50,977 nucleotides of DNA from a virus, in the IMG/VR virus record IMGVR_UViG_3300045733_000207, positions 1-50,977 of that record; one strand, 5' to 3'. Every line of letters starts with the position of its first letter. Positions within the stretch are counted from its first letter, which is position 1. The notes under the pieces were generated by a model. The model did not search any database, was not told where the DNA came from, and saw only the letters and a list, made by a program, of their open reading frames with translations. The translations under genes and the position numbers were made by a program. Shown here one piece after another: positions 41,249-50,263 of this stretch.

Positions 41249-43080
41249 TGACCCCTGAAACCAGACCACCGTTTATTTTCACATTCATTACGGATGTTGG
41301 TGTCGAGAAGTTGACCTATGCCGAATATCTGAAACGTGATGATTTACGGAAACAAGTCAACGATGAAGATATGGCGCGACTGTTTCTTGGCAGAACGATT
41401 GTCCTGTTCAGTAAGGACTTTCTGGCTGGCAATGAAGGGCAGTTGGAAATGTACGCTGACCTGGAGCACTTGTGGAAGACCAATCCCTTACAGTTCTTTG
41501 CGCCTGCCACCTATGAGGCACAAGACGCAATCAACGACTGGATACATGATGTTGTGGCAGTGGTGGCACCAAATCGAGTGGGGAAAACTACCCTGATGAT
41601 GGTCAAGTTACTGCTTGGTGCGATACCAATGAAACGGGACTGGCCGATATTCGCGGAACACGGTGTTGATTATGTGCCGTTCCGTGATCCAATGGAACTG
41701 GCCGTGTCGAGTTACAAAGAGAAGAATCTCAGAGATACCATATGGCCAAAGATGATCCGATTCTGGACGCCGGATAGTGAATTGGGGGTGTATGGCAAGC
41801 AGTACAAAGGTACAGGTGCAAGAAGTAATCCGTCTTGGGGACACGAGAGCAGGATTGAACTGACGTGCGGTAGTGCAATGAGCATGTTCACTTACGAGCA
41901 GGATCAAGACGTGTATGAGAGTGGCGTGTTCAAGAGAAGGTTATGGGATGAGCAGGGTAAGGAGAACCTGTTTGACGGTGCTGACGAACGATGCAGAACG
42001 GTAAGAGGCATACACTTCTTTTCGCTGACACCGCATAAGGTGGAAGGTAGGCCGGACACTGGCGCGGGTAGTTTCGTTCACAAGATGTTGACCGGCGAAC
42101 AGAAGAAGGGACATAACCCAAAGACCTACACAATGGGTGTAAGGGAAATGCTGGACTGGATTTACCCGGAAAGTGAGAAGCAGAAAGCGTTCGATAAATG
42201 GGAGAACGAACCGCGCAAGAACGGGAATAGCCGGGTACTCAGGGAAGGTCGAGCCAGGCTGTATGGTGAGTGGCACAGTACTGCGGGACTGGTGATTACC
42301 AGTTGGGAACCTGAATACAGTTGGATTGACCCGTTGTGGGAACATCCTCCGGACGACTGGACGTGTTACCGGGCATGGGATCATGGCAAGGTTAATCCTA
42401 CATGTGGCTTATGTCTTGCTGTCAATAAGAACCTGGATGTTGTTATTTACAGAGAGCTATATACCAAGGGCGATAGTCCATTTCAGAATGTCAGACGAAT
42501 GGTTCAGATGAGTGGCAACAGTTTACGCAAGCTGCCAAGTGTGCATGATGATAATCGTGGTGTTATACTCGAACGGTTTGAGGAAGTATATGATACCGAG
42601 GTGTACGCCAAACAGGTATTAGATGGCAGGAGTTTTGCCGGACTTGATGACAGTACATCCAAGCCCGTTGGCTGGTTGTACAAGTGCGCTGGGTTGAAAG
42701 TTGTACCAGCTTCCACGGCGCATTACGAACAGTGGATACCCATGTTTGAAGAATACCTGCATGTTGATCCTGAACGTGTGCATCTTGTGACTGGCAAGAA
42801 AGGCGCATCACGCATGTACGTGTTCAATACCTGTGTGAACTGGAAACGGGAAATAGAAGGTTGGCACTGGATGGATACCATAGCAGGCAAGAACGAATCA
42901 GACAAACCGGCTGACATAGACAACCATTCCATGTCAGCGAGTGGGTATAGCATCCAAATCCCTTTGCGGTTCCTCGGCGACATTTTTCAGACAGGCCGAA
43001 ACAGGGTGAGAGAGAAACCGTGGTATGAGGAAAAGAGACAGGGACAGGTTGTGGGGTCGAGTCAATACAGGAGATTGTGA
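41236..43080 (+). CDS. terL: Terminase large subunit
   Basis: 614 residues from ATG 41236; an in-frame GTG at 41230 is also possible. Walker A APNRVGKTTLMM (about 112), a candidate Walker B with its acid in RRLWDEQ (about 236), and an RNase H-like nuclease with WDHGKVNPT (about 381), later DDNRG and DNHSMSASGY (about 563) giving the acidic residues. It powers DNA packaging through the portal and cuts the concatemer. It is followed by three small genes and then the portal, the usual order. Confidence 0.8.
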   Translation: MSAVVTPETRPPFIFTFITDVGVEKLTYAEYLKRDDLRKQVNDEDMARLFLGRTIVLFSKDFLAGNEGQLEMYADLEHLWKTNPLQFFAPATYEAQDAINDWIHDVVAVVAPNRVGKTTLMMVKLLLGAIPMKRDWPIFAEHGVDYVPFRDPMELAVSSYKEKNLRDTIWPKMIRFWTPDSELGVYGKQYKGTGARSNPSWGHESRIELTCGSAMSMFTYEQDQDVYESGVFKRRLWDEQGKENLFDGADERCRTVRGIHFFSLTPHKVEGRPDTGAGSFVHKMLTGEQKKGHNPKTYTMGVREMLDWIYPESEKQKAFDKWENEPRKNGNSRVLREGRARLYGEWHSTAGLVITSWEPEYSWIDPLWEHPPDDWTCYRAWDHGKVNPTCGLCLAVNKNLDVVIYRELYTKGDSPFQNVRRMVQMSGNSLRKLPSVHDDNRGVILERFEEVYDTEVYAKQVLDGRSFAGLDDSTSKPVGWLYKCAGLKVVPASTAHYEQWIPMFEEYLHVDPERVHLVTGKKGASRMYVFNTCVNWKREIEGWHWMDTIAGKNESDKPADIDNHSMSASGYSIQIPLRFLGDIFQTGRNRVREKPWYEEKRQGQVVGSSQYRRL

Positions 43081-43081
43081 T

Positions 43082-43303
43082 ATGAAGGCAATGCGAATAT
43101 GTTTAGGAATTGAATTTGGAGACATGAGTAGAAAAGGATTTTTTCGCAATATCAAAACACCTGAATATAGACTTGGAGTGGCAATCCTTAAAAGATGTCA
43201 AATTGATAAGTATATACGGATGTTGTATAGGTCATGCAGATTAACGGTGCATGCGGGGGGAGATGTGGATATGTCGAAATTGTTGAAAGGACTGAAACCA
43301 TGA
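43082..43303 (+). CDS. Hypothetical basic protein, 73 residues
   Basis: ATG lies just after the terminase stop. Basic and helical. Overlaps the next gene by 4. Not recognised. Confidence 0.4.
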   Translation: MKAMRICLGIEFGDMSRKGFFRNIKTPEYRLGVAILKRCQIDKYIRMLYRSCRLTVHAGGDVDMSKLLKGLKP

Positions 43304-43458
43304 ACATCAACAGAAGCGGGGAAATCGGATTGCGAAAATTCATGTTGCTACACGAGCCGGAGATTGCCAGATCCGGCAAGGACGGCGGGGATCAGTGGGG
43401 ATTATTGTGGCTCGCGTTTTTTCAAATGTTCAACAGGAAGCCGGGAGAGAAGGAATGA
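43300..43458 (+). CDS. Hypothetical protein, 52 residues
   Basis: ATGA overlaps on both sides. Contains QWGLLWLAFFQMF, one short hydrophobic helix. Not recognised. Confidence 0.4.
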   Translation: MNINRSGEIGLRKFMLLHEPEIARSGKDGGDQWGLLWLAFFQMFNRKPGEKE

Positions 43459-44054
43459 TAGTCAACTTGAAGCCAACAGGTGACAACATCCTGATCCATA
43501 AGTGCGGTGTGGGTCAATCGTTGTCAAACGGGGACAGGGGTATTGCAAAGGAAGATGGAACACCATTACTCATTCTGCCCCAATACTATGCGGATACTAC
43601 CAGTTTCGTAGAGATCGTGGACGTTGGTCCAGACTGTGAAATGTTCCACGTGGAACATTGCCAAAAAGAGAATGGCGACTTTGGGGAAACTACGCTATGC
43701 CCTGAAATGGGTGACGGTATGCACCATATCGAGGAACATTACTGGATCATCAAGGAGTCATTACTGTTTCCAGTGATATTCCCGGCAGAACTGGATATAC
43801 AGGCTATTGGCGATTGCGTGGTTGTGGAAGTACCGGCCAAGGATCAAAGCAAATTGATTGTGACGTGTGATCAGTTTCAAGACAAGACTTATGTCTATCC
43901 CGTAGTCTCAGTTGGAAATGGTGTCAAGGATAGGATATTGAAAGGATCACAAATCATTGTTCAGGCTAAAATCAAGATATTCAAGATCAAGGACAAGCAG
44001 TATGGTTGTGTCAGAGAGGAAGATGTTTTGGGAGTTGCGGAAAATGAGACTTGA
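43455..44054 (+). CDS. Tandem GroES-like (cpn10) protein
   Basis: 199 residues. The first half (LKPTGDNILIHKC, VEIVDVGPDCEMF) and second half (LDIQAIGDCVVVEVP, YPVVSVGNGVKDRILKGSQIIV, REEDVLGVAE) each follow the strand order and ending (DVLxV) of co-chaperonin GroES. It would cap the host GroEL, as T4 gp31 does, to fold the capsid protein; its position next to the head genes fits. Two fused copies are unusual, and the mobile loop is not clear. The parS-like site lies inside it. Confidence 0.5.
   Translation: MIVNLKPTGDNILIHKCGVGQSLSNGDRGIAKEDGTPLLILPQYYADTTSFVEIVDVGPDCEMFHVEHCQKENGDFGETTLCPEMGDGMHHIEEHYWIIKESLLFPVIFPAELDIQAIGDCVVVEVPAKDQSKLIVTCDQFQDKTYVYPVVSVGNGVKDRILKGSQIIVQAKIKIFKIKDKQYGCVREEDVLGVAENET
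43642..43657. promoter_or_regulatory. parS: parS-like centromere site TGTTCCACGTGGAACA
   Basis: A perfect 16-bp palindrome (20 bp counting the flanking AA/TT) matching the bacterial chromosomal ParB-binding parS sequence of the Pseudomonas type. It sits in frame in the GroES-like gene, coding CEMFHVEHC. No ParA or ParB gene is seen here. Random expectation for one exact 16-mer in this genome is about 2 in 100,000. Confidence 0.7.
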
Positions 44055-44079
44055 CATAGTTTCGATAATTTGATACATA
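44051..44079 (+). promoter_or_regulatory. Candidate promoter before the portal
   Basis: TTGACA (44051-44056), 17-bp spacer, TACATA (44074-44079). The -35 is perfect and the -10 weak. It overlaps the stop of the GroES-like gene and lies before a terminator-like hairpin. Confidence 0.35.
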
Positions 44080-44095
44080 GCCAGTGAAAGTAAAA

Positions 44096-44132
44096 AAAGG
44101 TCGCTGTAGGGCTTCAGGGTTCAGCGGCCTTT
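44096..44132 (+). terminator. Terminator-like hairpin before the portal gene
   Basis: AAAGGTCGCTG and CAGCGGCCTTT form an 11-bp stem (one G-U) with a 15-base loop. Flanking A and T runs make it work in either direction. It lies between a candidate promoter and the portal, so it could stop transcription from upstream or attenuate the head operon. Confidence 0.6.
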
Positions 44133-44166
44133 GTATTTGAGAGCGTTAGGGAATGAGGGAACGCTT

Positions 44167-46431
44167 ATGCCAGACGAAAAAGAAGTACCTGCTAATCAGA
44201 AACCGTACGATACTCCATTATCGTCCGATGCTTTCATTCCGACCGAGATAGAAGATCAGCCCAAGCCAAAGAATGTTCAGAAGATTTTTCACGGCGAGAA
44301 TCTGGCTGATGATCCTGCATTGTGCGAATCGGCTATGTCCTATCTCAAAATCTACAAAGATAAGTACAAAACTGATCGTGCCTCGCATGAGACTATTTGG
44401 GAAACAACCGACTGGATGTGGAAGTGCGGACAGGACGAAACCATACGTGAAACTGAACGTACCCGACTTGACCGACAGGCCGATAACCTTACAAAGACGA
44501 AGGCGCAAAAAGTCGGATCAACGATGTTCTACAAGATTGTGCGTTCACTAGCCGCTCAGTTCGTAAACGTCCTGTTCAGTCAGACCGACCCTTACCATTA
44601 CTCAAGTCGTAGTAATCCTGAAATCTTCGGAAGCGACAAGCAAGCTGAACTGCTTGCCAATCAGCATAATCTCACAATGCGATGGAACCGTGACAAGGAG
44701 AACTTCACGGTCAAAGCAATCGAGTTTCTATTCCAACTTATCAAGTACGGTAATCAACCTGTAGTGTGTAGTTGGTTCAGACGTTCACAAGAAGTGTTGG
44801 ACAGGTGGCCAACTAAGAAACCCGTTGAAGGTCAACCCGTAGAAACCAAGGTCAGTCGCAAGCTGGTACTGACCGACAACCGTTTCAACTGGGAAGCCAT
44901 ACCAATCGAGAACTTCTATGCCGATTCCAATATAGCCGATATGCAGAAACAGAACTGCGTTATTACCGAATCCACAACCAATATGACCGAATTATTGGAC
45001 GGTCAACGGCTCAAGGAATACATCAATGTGGATCAGGTCAACGAGTCACATCTATTCAAAGGTTCCGGCGATAATGATGAGATCAGGCAACAGAAAGAAA
45101 CCAATGCTGGACTGGCCTCTACAACGCCTGACGCCAATACCGGCACATTCCAGTTGTGGAACGCAATGGTGCTCTTACCAATAGATGAGACTGCGAAAAT
45201 CGGCAAACGGTGGGATCCGCTCAAGAACATGCCAAAGAAGTTTTGGGTGACAGTAGTCAAGGACTTTACGGCTGGTGTGGTATTGCGAATTGAACGCAAT
45301 CCCGATCCTGACGATGAGATACCGATGGACATGATTCATCACCTTCCCGATGATTCGGATAAGTTGTACCACATCAGCCTAGCTCAATTAATACGCGGCA
45401 ACTACAGCGAGTCCACTACCAGTAAGGAGCAGTTGATTGACACCAAGACTGCCAATATCAATAGACCACTGAAAGCGAAACGTGGCGAAGTCTATACTGA
45501 TACCGGTGATTTGAAGTTTGGGAAAGACGTTATCTACTACGTGGAAAACGAGAATTCGCTAACCGAATTTGTCATGGCTCCAGTCAATGACATCATACCA
45601 ACCCTGCAATACATTGACAACGACAGCGACGAAGCGGCTGGCAACAATCGTGCAACACGCGGCGAGGCAATGGGGCAGCGTACCAGTTCTAGTGAAGCCG
45701 TGAATGCCTATACCGCAGCCAGTCTGCCAAACAAGATGTTGATCAAGTACGTCTTTCACCAATGGCTCAGTTGGCTTGCGCGTAAGGGTGTGCGTTACTG
45801 GCACATCTACGCTCAGGAAAATCAGACATTGAAGATCGCGGATGATGAAGGTGTCTATCAGTCTATCAGGCCGATTGATCTGTTTGGCGATTACGATGTG
45901 GTCATAGATATTGTTGACGAGTTTGAACAGAACTTGATGCAGCAACAGGGTATGACCTTCGCGGCTCAGAATCTACTGCCTCTATTCCTGAAAGACATGA
46001 ACAGCAGGGAAGCGGCCAAGAAGTTCTTTGAACTGATCCTGCATACAGACATAAGCGACATAATCAAGCCAGACGATTCTGAACAACAGAAGGCATTGGC
46101 GCGGCACGAGAACCGGCTATTAATGGACGGGCAATATGTCAATCCGAGTCCACAAGACAACCATGACGTAATGTTGGCTGAACATAAGTCATGGCGATTG
46201 CAGTACACAGGCGTCGAAGGTGATTACCCCAATATCCGTCTATTAGACCGGCACATTGCGGAAACTGAATTCCTGAAACAACAGACTGGACAGCAAACCG
46301 GCAGTATGACCGCACCGCCTGAAAACACGACACCCGGTATGGTGGTTGGTAATGAGATGGCCGGTCAAATGGGTGCAATGGCAAATGGTGGTGGTGGTGC
46401 GGCAATGGGCGGTGGAGTGGCAATGCAATGA
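44167..46431 (+). CDS. Portal protein
   Basis: 754 residues from ATG 44167 with GAGGGA upstream; the frame opens at 44131. Size and order resemble large podovirus-type portals. RFNWEAIPIENFYADSNIADM is the characteristic strand in the wing, NRATRGEAMGQRTSSSEAVNAY the conserved turn, and a long helix follows (SNMFxL-like stem and crown). The C-terminus is a Gly/Met/Ala low-complexity tail (GGGGAAMGGGVAMQ). It forms the dodecameric DNA entry ring and docks terminase. Overlaps the next gene by 4. Confidence 0.75.
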   Translation: MPDEKEVPANQKPYDTPLSSDAFIPTEIEDQPKPKNVQKIFHGENLADDPALCESAMSYLKIYKDKYKTDRASHETIWETTDWMWKCGQDETIRETERTRLDRQADNLTKTKAQKVGSTMFYKIVRSLAAQFVNVLFSQTDPYHYSSRSNPEIFGSDKQAELLANQHNLTMRWNRDKENFTVKAIEFLFQLIKYGNQPVVCSWFRRSQEVLDRWPTKKPVEGQPVETKVSRKLVLTDNRFNWEAIPIENFYADSNIADMQKQNCVITESTTNMTELLDGQRLKEYINVDQVNESHLFKGSGDNDEIRQQKETNAGLASTTPDANTGTFQLWNAMVLLPIDETAKIGKRWDPLKNMPKKFWVTVVKDFTAGVVLRIERNPDPDDEIPMDMIHHLPDDSDKLYHISLAQLIRGNYSESTTSKEQLIDTKTANINRPLKAKRGEVYTDTGDLKFGKDVIYYVENENSLTEFVMAPVNDIIPTLQYIDNDSDEAAGNNRATRGEAMGQRTSSSEAVNAYTAASLPNKMLIKYVFHQWLSWLARKGVRYWHIYAQENQTLKIADDEGVYQSIRPIDLFGDYDVVIDIVDEFEQNLMQQQGMTFAAQNLLPLFLKDMNSREAAKKFFELILHTDISDIIKPDDSEQQKALARHENRLLMDGQYVNPSPQDNHDVMLAEHKSWRLQYTGVEGDYPNIRLLDRHIAETEFLKQQTGQQTGSMTAPPENTTPGMVVGNEMAGQMGAMANGGGGAAMGGGVAMQ

Positions 46432-46688
46432 CAAGCAACATGGAAATACCCATTCCGAAAGAGAAGGTCCAGCAGTTGGCCGAACTCATGGATTCCGAGA
46501 AATTCACGGTTTATACGTGGATGCTGGAACAGATGATTGACCGCATTCATGGTCAATTAGAAACGGCGAAGCCCGAAGAATCGCCTCTATTGCAAGGTGA
46601 ATGTAAGCGGCTCAGAAGACTCCTGATGTTTCGGGAATTCCTTCTGAAAGCGGCACAGAGTAATGGCGTGGCTCAAGCCAGTGATTGA
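46428..46688 (+). CDS. Hypothetical helical protein, 86 residues
   Basis: ATGA overlap with the portal gene. Helical, with possible coiled coil (MLEQMIDRIHGQLETA). Position suggests a head-assembly helper. Not recognised. Confidence 0.5.
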   Translation: MTSNMEIPIPKEKVQQLAELMDSEKFTVYTWMLEQMIDRIHGQLETAKPEESPLLQGECKRLRRLLMFREFLLKAAQSNGVAQASD

Positions 46689-46707
46689 GCCGGAAAGGAC
46701 ATGAACT

Positions 46708-47478
46708 ATGTCTGACGAATCAACGGTAATGCCGGATTCTTCCAGTTTGTCCCCCGATGAGGGTGACTCACGAACTGGAACCCAGGTTACCAGCGAGCAG
46801 GGAACTGAGTCAACCACTGGCGATTCCCCAAAAGGGATTCAATCGAAAGATGGTCAAGACCCGGTGATGGCGAAACGACTGGCCGACACGGAAACCGCTT
46901 TGAAAGAGCGACAACGTGAATTTACGGAAATGTCGTTGAAACTCGCGGAACTGAAAGGTCAGTTCAATGAGCGCACAAAGTCTGAGCAAACAACCAGTGA
47001 TCCAATGGCGGATGTATGGAACGCGGAACTTGAGGAACGTTTCGTGTCTGAACCGCAGAAGGTCATAGGCGAAGTTTTGCAAAGACAGCAACGCGCTTTT
47101 GGACAGGTCTTGCAGCAACGTGATGACTATTGGAAAGACCAAATTGGCAAGATAGTTGATGAGCGGGTTAATCCTGAACGAATAGAGTTACGGGATACGA
47201 TCAATGAACTGTCGAAAAGCGATTGGTTCACCAAGTTATCGCCTAATGAGCAAGTGGCGGCAGCCAAACAGTATCGCGGCGCGCCTGGTAGGGAAACGGG
47301 TCCACAACCGCACAGTACAAGTTTGGGCGGAACTGGACGTAGAACTGTTGATACCAGAACGGCAGACGAAACTCGTCGCGCAACGGCAAAGGCCATCATG
47401 GAAAACTCATTCCCAATGACCGACAATTCCAACACATTGGAACCAACATTGTCGGTCAGTACCAGACAAAGAAGGTAG
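46708..47478 (+). CDS. Scaffold-like protein
   Basis: 256 residues. Acidic, Ser/Thr-rich disordered start, then a long coiled coil (about 50-170: ETALKERQREFTEMSLKLAELKGQF...), then a basic end (RRTVDTRTADETRRATAK, RQRR). Such acidic-coil-basic proteins between portal and capsid are scaffolds: the basic end touches the capsid inner face. No protease is encoded here, so it probably leaves or is cut by another enzyme. Confidence 0.6.
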   Translation: MSDESTVMPDSSSLSPDEGDSRTGTQVTSEQGTESTTGDSPKGIQSKDGQDPVMAKRLADTETALKERQREFTEMSLKLAELKGQFNERTKSEQTTSDPMADVWNAELEERFVSEPQKVIGEVLQRQQRAFGQVLQQRDDYWKDQIGKIVDERVNPERIELRDTINELSKSDWFTKLSPNEQVAAAKQYRGAPGRETGPQPHSTSLGGTGRRTVDTRTADETRRATAKAIMENSFPMTDNSNTLEPTLSVSTRQRR

Positions 47479-47487
47479 GTGAATATC

Positions 47488-47949
47488 ATGTCCGAAGAAC
47501 AGGAAACAGTAACGGCAGTAAAAGGCAAACGTGGACGACCAAGACTGGACAGGAAACCAGCACCGGACGTTTCCATTGTTGAAGAAGTCTATAAAGACCC
47601 GCGCCAGAAGAAGATTGATGAGGCGTGGCGATTGAAGGCGAAAGAGGAAGGCTGGAACAGTGAACAGTTGGCAGAAGCCAAAAAGAAATGGCATTTGTAC
47701 TTTTCACTGAACAACGCCGATCCCGACACAATGGAATCAGAAGGTTATATCCCGTTTGAAGTGTTGAAGAAAAACAGTCAAGAAAAGAAACAAGTGCTGG
47801 ATCGCGGGGACAGACTTTGGATGAAAGATGCGAAAGAGGCACAACGTGCCATTGATGCACCGGGGCGTATGGCTACGGAAATGCTCAGTGACACGTTAGA
47901 CGCCAATTCCGACAAGTATCGTACAGAGTTTGATAAGAACCCCGAATGA
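47488..47949 (+). CDS. Head-module protein with AT-hook-like motif
   Basis: 153 residues from ATG 47488. KGKRGRPRLDRKP is an AT-hook-like DNA-binding motif (GRPR core). The rest is charged and helical. Head neighbours suggest a DNA-contacting internal head protein. The stop lies in the hairpin before the next gene. Confidence 0.5.
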   Translation: MSEEQETVTAVKGKRGRPRLDRKPAPDVSIVEEVYKDPRQKKIDEAWRLKAKEEGWNSEQLAEAKKKWHLYFSLNNADPDTMESEGYIPFEVLKKNSQEKKQVLDRGDRLWMKDAKEAQRAIDAPGRMATEMLSDTLDANSDKYRTEFDKNPE

Positions 47950-47967
47950 TCCTCGCTTTTGGAGGAT
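47949..47967 (+). promoter_or_regulatory. Hairpin that buries a ribosome binding site
   Basis: ATCCTC and GAGGAT form a 6-bp stem around GCTTTTG. The 3' arm contains the GGAGG site of the gene at 47975 (9 bases before its ATG). It may couple this gene's translation to that of the upstream gene. Confidence 0.5.
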
Positions 47968-47974
47968 ATAAGTC

Positions 47975-48505
47975 ATGGCAGCTTTAACAGCTATGAACCC
48001 TGCAATGGTGTCAGACGGAATTATGGCAACCGTTGACCTGTTGGTGAAGGGTGTGGCAACAAACATACCGTGGGCGGCAGGTCAGTTCCTGTTCGTTGAT
48101 ACGTCAGGATTGGCCAAGGCTTGCGTAACAAGCGCGGCAACGGTAGCCACATCAGGTGGTATCAAGTATTATGCGCTCACGAGTCAAGCACTCGGCGCGG
48201 CTGGTACGGATACCGTTGTGGCGGAAGTCGGGATCATAACAGACGACATGGAGTGGGAAGGCAATGAACTCGATGGCGATCTTGCTCAGGGCGACATTGG
48301 ACTACAGACGGGCATTAACGTCACAGCGGCCAGCACTACTGGCAGTATTGTGACGGTTGATGAAAGTCTCACGTCCTATCCGCACATTGAGATCACGAAT
48401 ATCGGGCATCTGTTTGATCCTGCTCAGTATGCGAGCACGGACACAGTTGCGAAAGTAAGATTCAAGGTTCTCCCGATCGCGTTGAACGCTGTCAGGATTG
48501 CATAA
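47975..48505 (+). CDS. Decoration/head-fibre-like protein
   Basis: 176 residues, beta-rich and Gly/Ala/Thr-rich, just before the major capsid gene. Phages often put a head-decoration protein here (lambda gpD-like position). Motifs do not confirm a family. AAGGAGATAT follows for the next gene, and its own binding site is in a hairpin. Confidence 0.5.
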   Translation: MAALTAMNPAMVSDGIMATVDLLVKGVATNIPWAAGQFLFVDTSGLAKACVTSAATVATSGGIKYYALTSQALGAAGTDTVVAEVGIITDDMEWEGNELDGDLAQGDIGLQTGINVTAASTTGSIVTVDESLTSYPHIEITNIGHLFDPAQYASTDTVAKVRFKVLPIALNAVRIA

Positions 48506-48523
48506 TAGGAAAGGAGATATATC

Positions 48524-49474
48524 ATGGCTACAGCTAGTCAACTTACAAATCACTTCTCCCGACCCGGCGTATTGATGGCGGAGAACTATCAGGACGTGTT
48601 GGACTCCCGTATGGAGTTCGTCAAGCGGCGCAAGTGGGCACAGCCTCTTGAGGGCTTGGAGTACTATCAACAGAGGACTACAAACCGTGCGTATGAGAAA
48701 CATTCATACGTGTCGAGTGGTGCGATTGTTCCGAGAGCGCGAACAGTTGATGGTATTCCACTGATGCACGTTACGCCCGGTTTCGACAACACTTATACTC
48801 CGGTTGAGTATAAGCTCGGAATCAGGATTGATAAGAGGCTTCGTGAAACTGATCAGTTCAACGTGATTGATCAGCACATGGAAGACCTCAATCAGTCGGC
48901 GCGTGATACCATTGAACTCTATGCGGCACTTCCGTTTAACAACGGATTTGGCGCAACGAGCGAATGGGTTTGCGCGGATGGCATGTACCTGTTCGATTCA
49001 AGAGACAGAGAACTTGGCTCGGCTGGCACGTGGAGCAATGTGGAAACATCGTCTGCTCTTTCGCAGGCGTCTATTGCCACAATGCGGCTGGACTTCCGTA
49101 AGAACAAGAACGAGAATGGTTTACTTCGTCCGATGACGATGGACACTGTTGTCATTCCGCCTGATCTGGAAGATTCGGCTATTGTTCAGTTGGAGGGCGT
49201 TTTGAAGCCCGGTTCAAGTCTGAACGATCCGAACTACCTGTCCCGTTATGGTCTGAAGTACAAGGTATGGAATTACCTTACTTCGGCTACAGCGTGGTTT
49301 GGTATGGCGGCAAAGGACAGTCTGTATGAACTGTTCTGGTATTGGGGCGTCAAGCCTGAGATCAAGTCATACGATGTTGGCAACAATCCAGACATTGATG
49401 CCTATCGTATCAGAATGGTCTTTGTGACTGGCGCGGATAGGCCGATGGCAATAAGGGGCAACGCCGGTGCTTAG
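48524..49474 (+). CDS. Major capsid protein
   Basis: 316 residues, strong AAGGAGATAT site. ENYQDVLDSRMEFVKRRKW, EGLEYYQQRT, GAIVPRARTVDGIPL, YKLGIRIDKRLRETDQFNVID, DTIELYAALPFNNGFG and WVCADGMYLFDS are the hallmarks of a HK97-fold capsid family found in many environmental phages. Position after portal, scaffold and decoration genes agrees. It forms the head shell. Confidence 0.75.
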   Translation: MATASQLTNHFSRPGVLMAENYQDVLDSRMEFVKRRKWAQPLEGLEYYQQRTTNRAYEKHSYVSSGAIVPRARTVDGIPLMHVTPGFDNTYTPVEYKLGIRIDKRLRETDQFNVIDQHMEDLNQSARDTIELYAALPFNNGFGATSEWVCADGMYLFDSRDRELGSAGTWSNVETSSALSQASIATMRLDFRKNKNENGLLRPMTMDTVVIPPDLEDSAIVQLEGVLKPGSSLNDPNYLSRYGLKYKVWNYLTSATAWFGMAAKDSLYELFWYWGVKPEIKSYDVGNNPDIDAYRIRMVFVTGADRPMAIRGNAGA

Positions 49475-49505
49475 TCTTGCGTTGCAATGAGTTAGAACAC
49501 CCTTT

Positions 49506-49536
49506 GGGCGGGTGGGGTCACAATCCCTGCCCGTCC
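49506..49536 (+). promoter_or_regulatory. Leader hairpin with loop TCACAAT, copy 1
   Basis: A 12-bp stem (49506-49517 with 49525-49536, three G-U pairs) closes the 7-base loop TCACAAT. It lies between the capsid stop and the binding site of the 49556 gene, 19 bases before its ATG. No T run follows. Confidence 0.7.
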
Positions 49537-49555
49537 AACATAGGAGGACATGATA

Positions 49556-50194
49556 ATGTCTAAGGAAAAAGAAAAAGAGATGAATGTGGAAGATGAGATT
49601 ACGGCAATCAAGAAGCAGTTGACAGAGTTTTCAGGTTGGCGTCGGCGTATTTCTACGAACTGGAAACAGTTTGTCAGACGATACGTTGGTGACGCTGAAC
49701 TCAAGAAAGGCAGTGACGGCGAACTGGGATTTGTGAGTCCGAGACTCATAGGCGCAATGTTGGTTAGTTTTGCTGTTGTTGTTGGACTGGCTATTGCTGT
49801 GTCCACCAACAGTACGGACATTGCACATTGGGGTACTGCGGCCATACGAGCAGACGGCAGTTACGTGACTGATGGCAATGTGGTTTCTGGTGGTGGTGTC
49901 TATACGAATGCTACCGCTACTCAGACGCCTACGCTTGTCAGCAACGCGACGTTGAAGGTCTATGGGTTGACTCAGGTAGTGGCCAACAACGGAACGATTA
50001 CTGTTGGAACCAATGTCACGGTGACGATAGGGACGGGCAGCACTTTGCCTGCTGCTAGTCTTTCCGGCAATGTGGCGTTGGCACGTCTAACTAATGTTGT
50101 AGGTACATTGAATTATGCCTACACAGGTGCAATTACGAACCTATCCATTACGATTACCAATGGCATAGTGAAGACCTGTACTGCACTCCCGTAA
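49556..50194 (+). CDS. Membrane-anchored fibre-like protein
   Basis: 212 residues. ATG 49556 is 8 bases after AGGAGGA, so it is preferred over the ATG at 49550. A charged, coiled N-terminus (EKEKEMNVEDEITAIKKQL) and basic helices precede one membrane helix (LIGAMLVSFAVVVGLAIAVS, about 66-85). Then come repetitive Thr/Asn/Val strands and ASLSGNVALARLTNVVGTL, a motif typical of phage tail-fibre repeats. A type II membrane topology would display the fibre-like part outside. A membrane protein in the head operon is unusual. Confidence 0.6.
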   Translation: MSKEKEKEMNVEDEITAIKKQLTEFSGWRRRISTNWKQFVRRYVGDAELKKGSDGELGFVSPRLIGAMLVSFAVVVGLAIAVSTNSTDIAHWGTAAIRADGSYVTDGNVVSGGGVYTNATATQTPTLVSNATLKVYGLTQVVANNGTITVGTNVTVTIGTGSTLPAASLSGNVALARLTNVVGTLNYAYTGAITNLSITITNGIVKTCTALP

Positions 50195-50213
50195 TCAAGC
50201 AAAGGAAATTGTT

Positions 50214-50246
50214 ATGTGGGGCGCGGTCACAATCCGTGTCCCACAT
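50214..50246 (+). promoter_or_regulatory. Leader hairpin with loop TCACAAT, copy 2
   Basis: A 13-bp stem (50214-50226 with 50234-50246, two G-U pairs) closes the same loop TCACAAT as copy 1, 17 bases before ATG 50264. Loop and closing GG/CC pairs are the same in both; the outer stems are different sequences that still pair. That is compensatory change. Confidence 0.75.
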
Positions 50247-50263
50247 CTTACAAGGAGAAAGAT

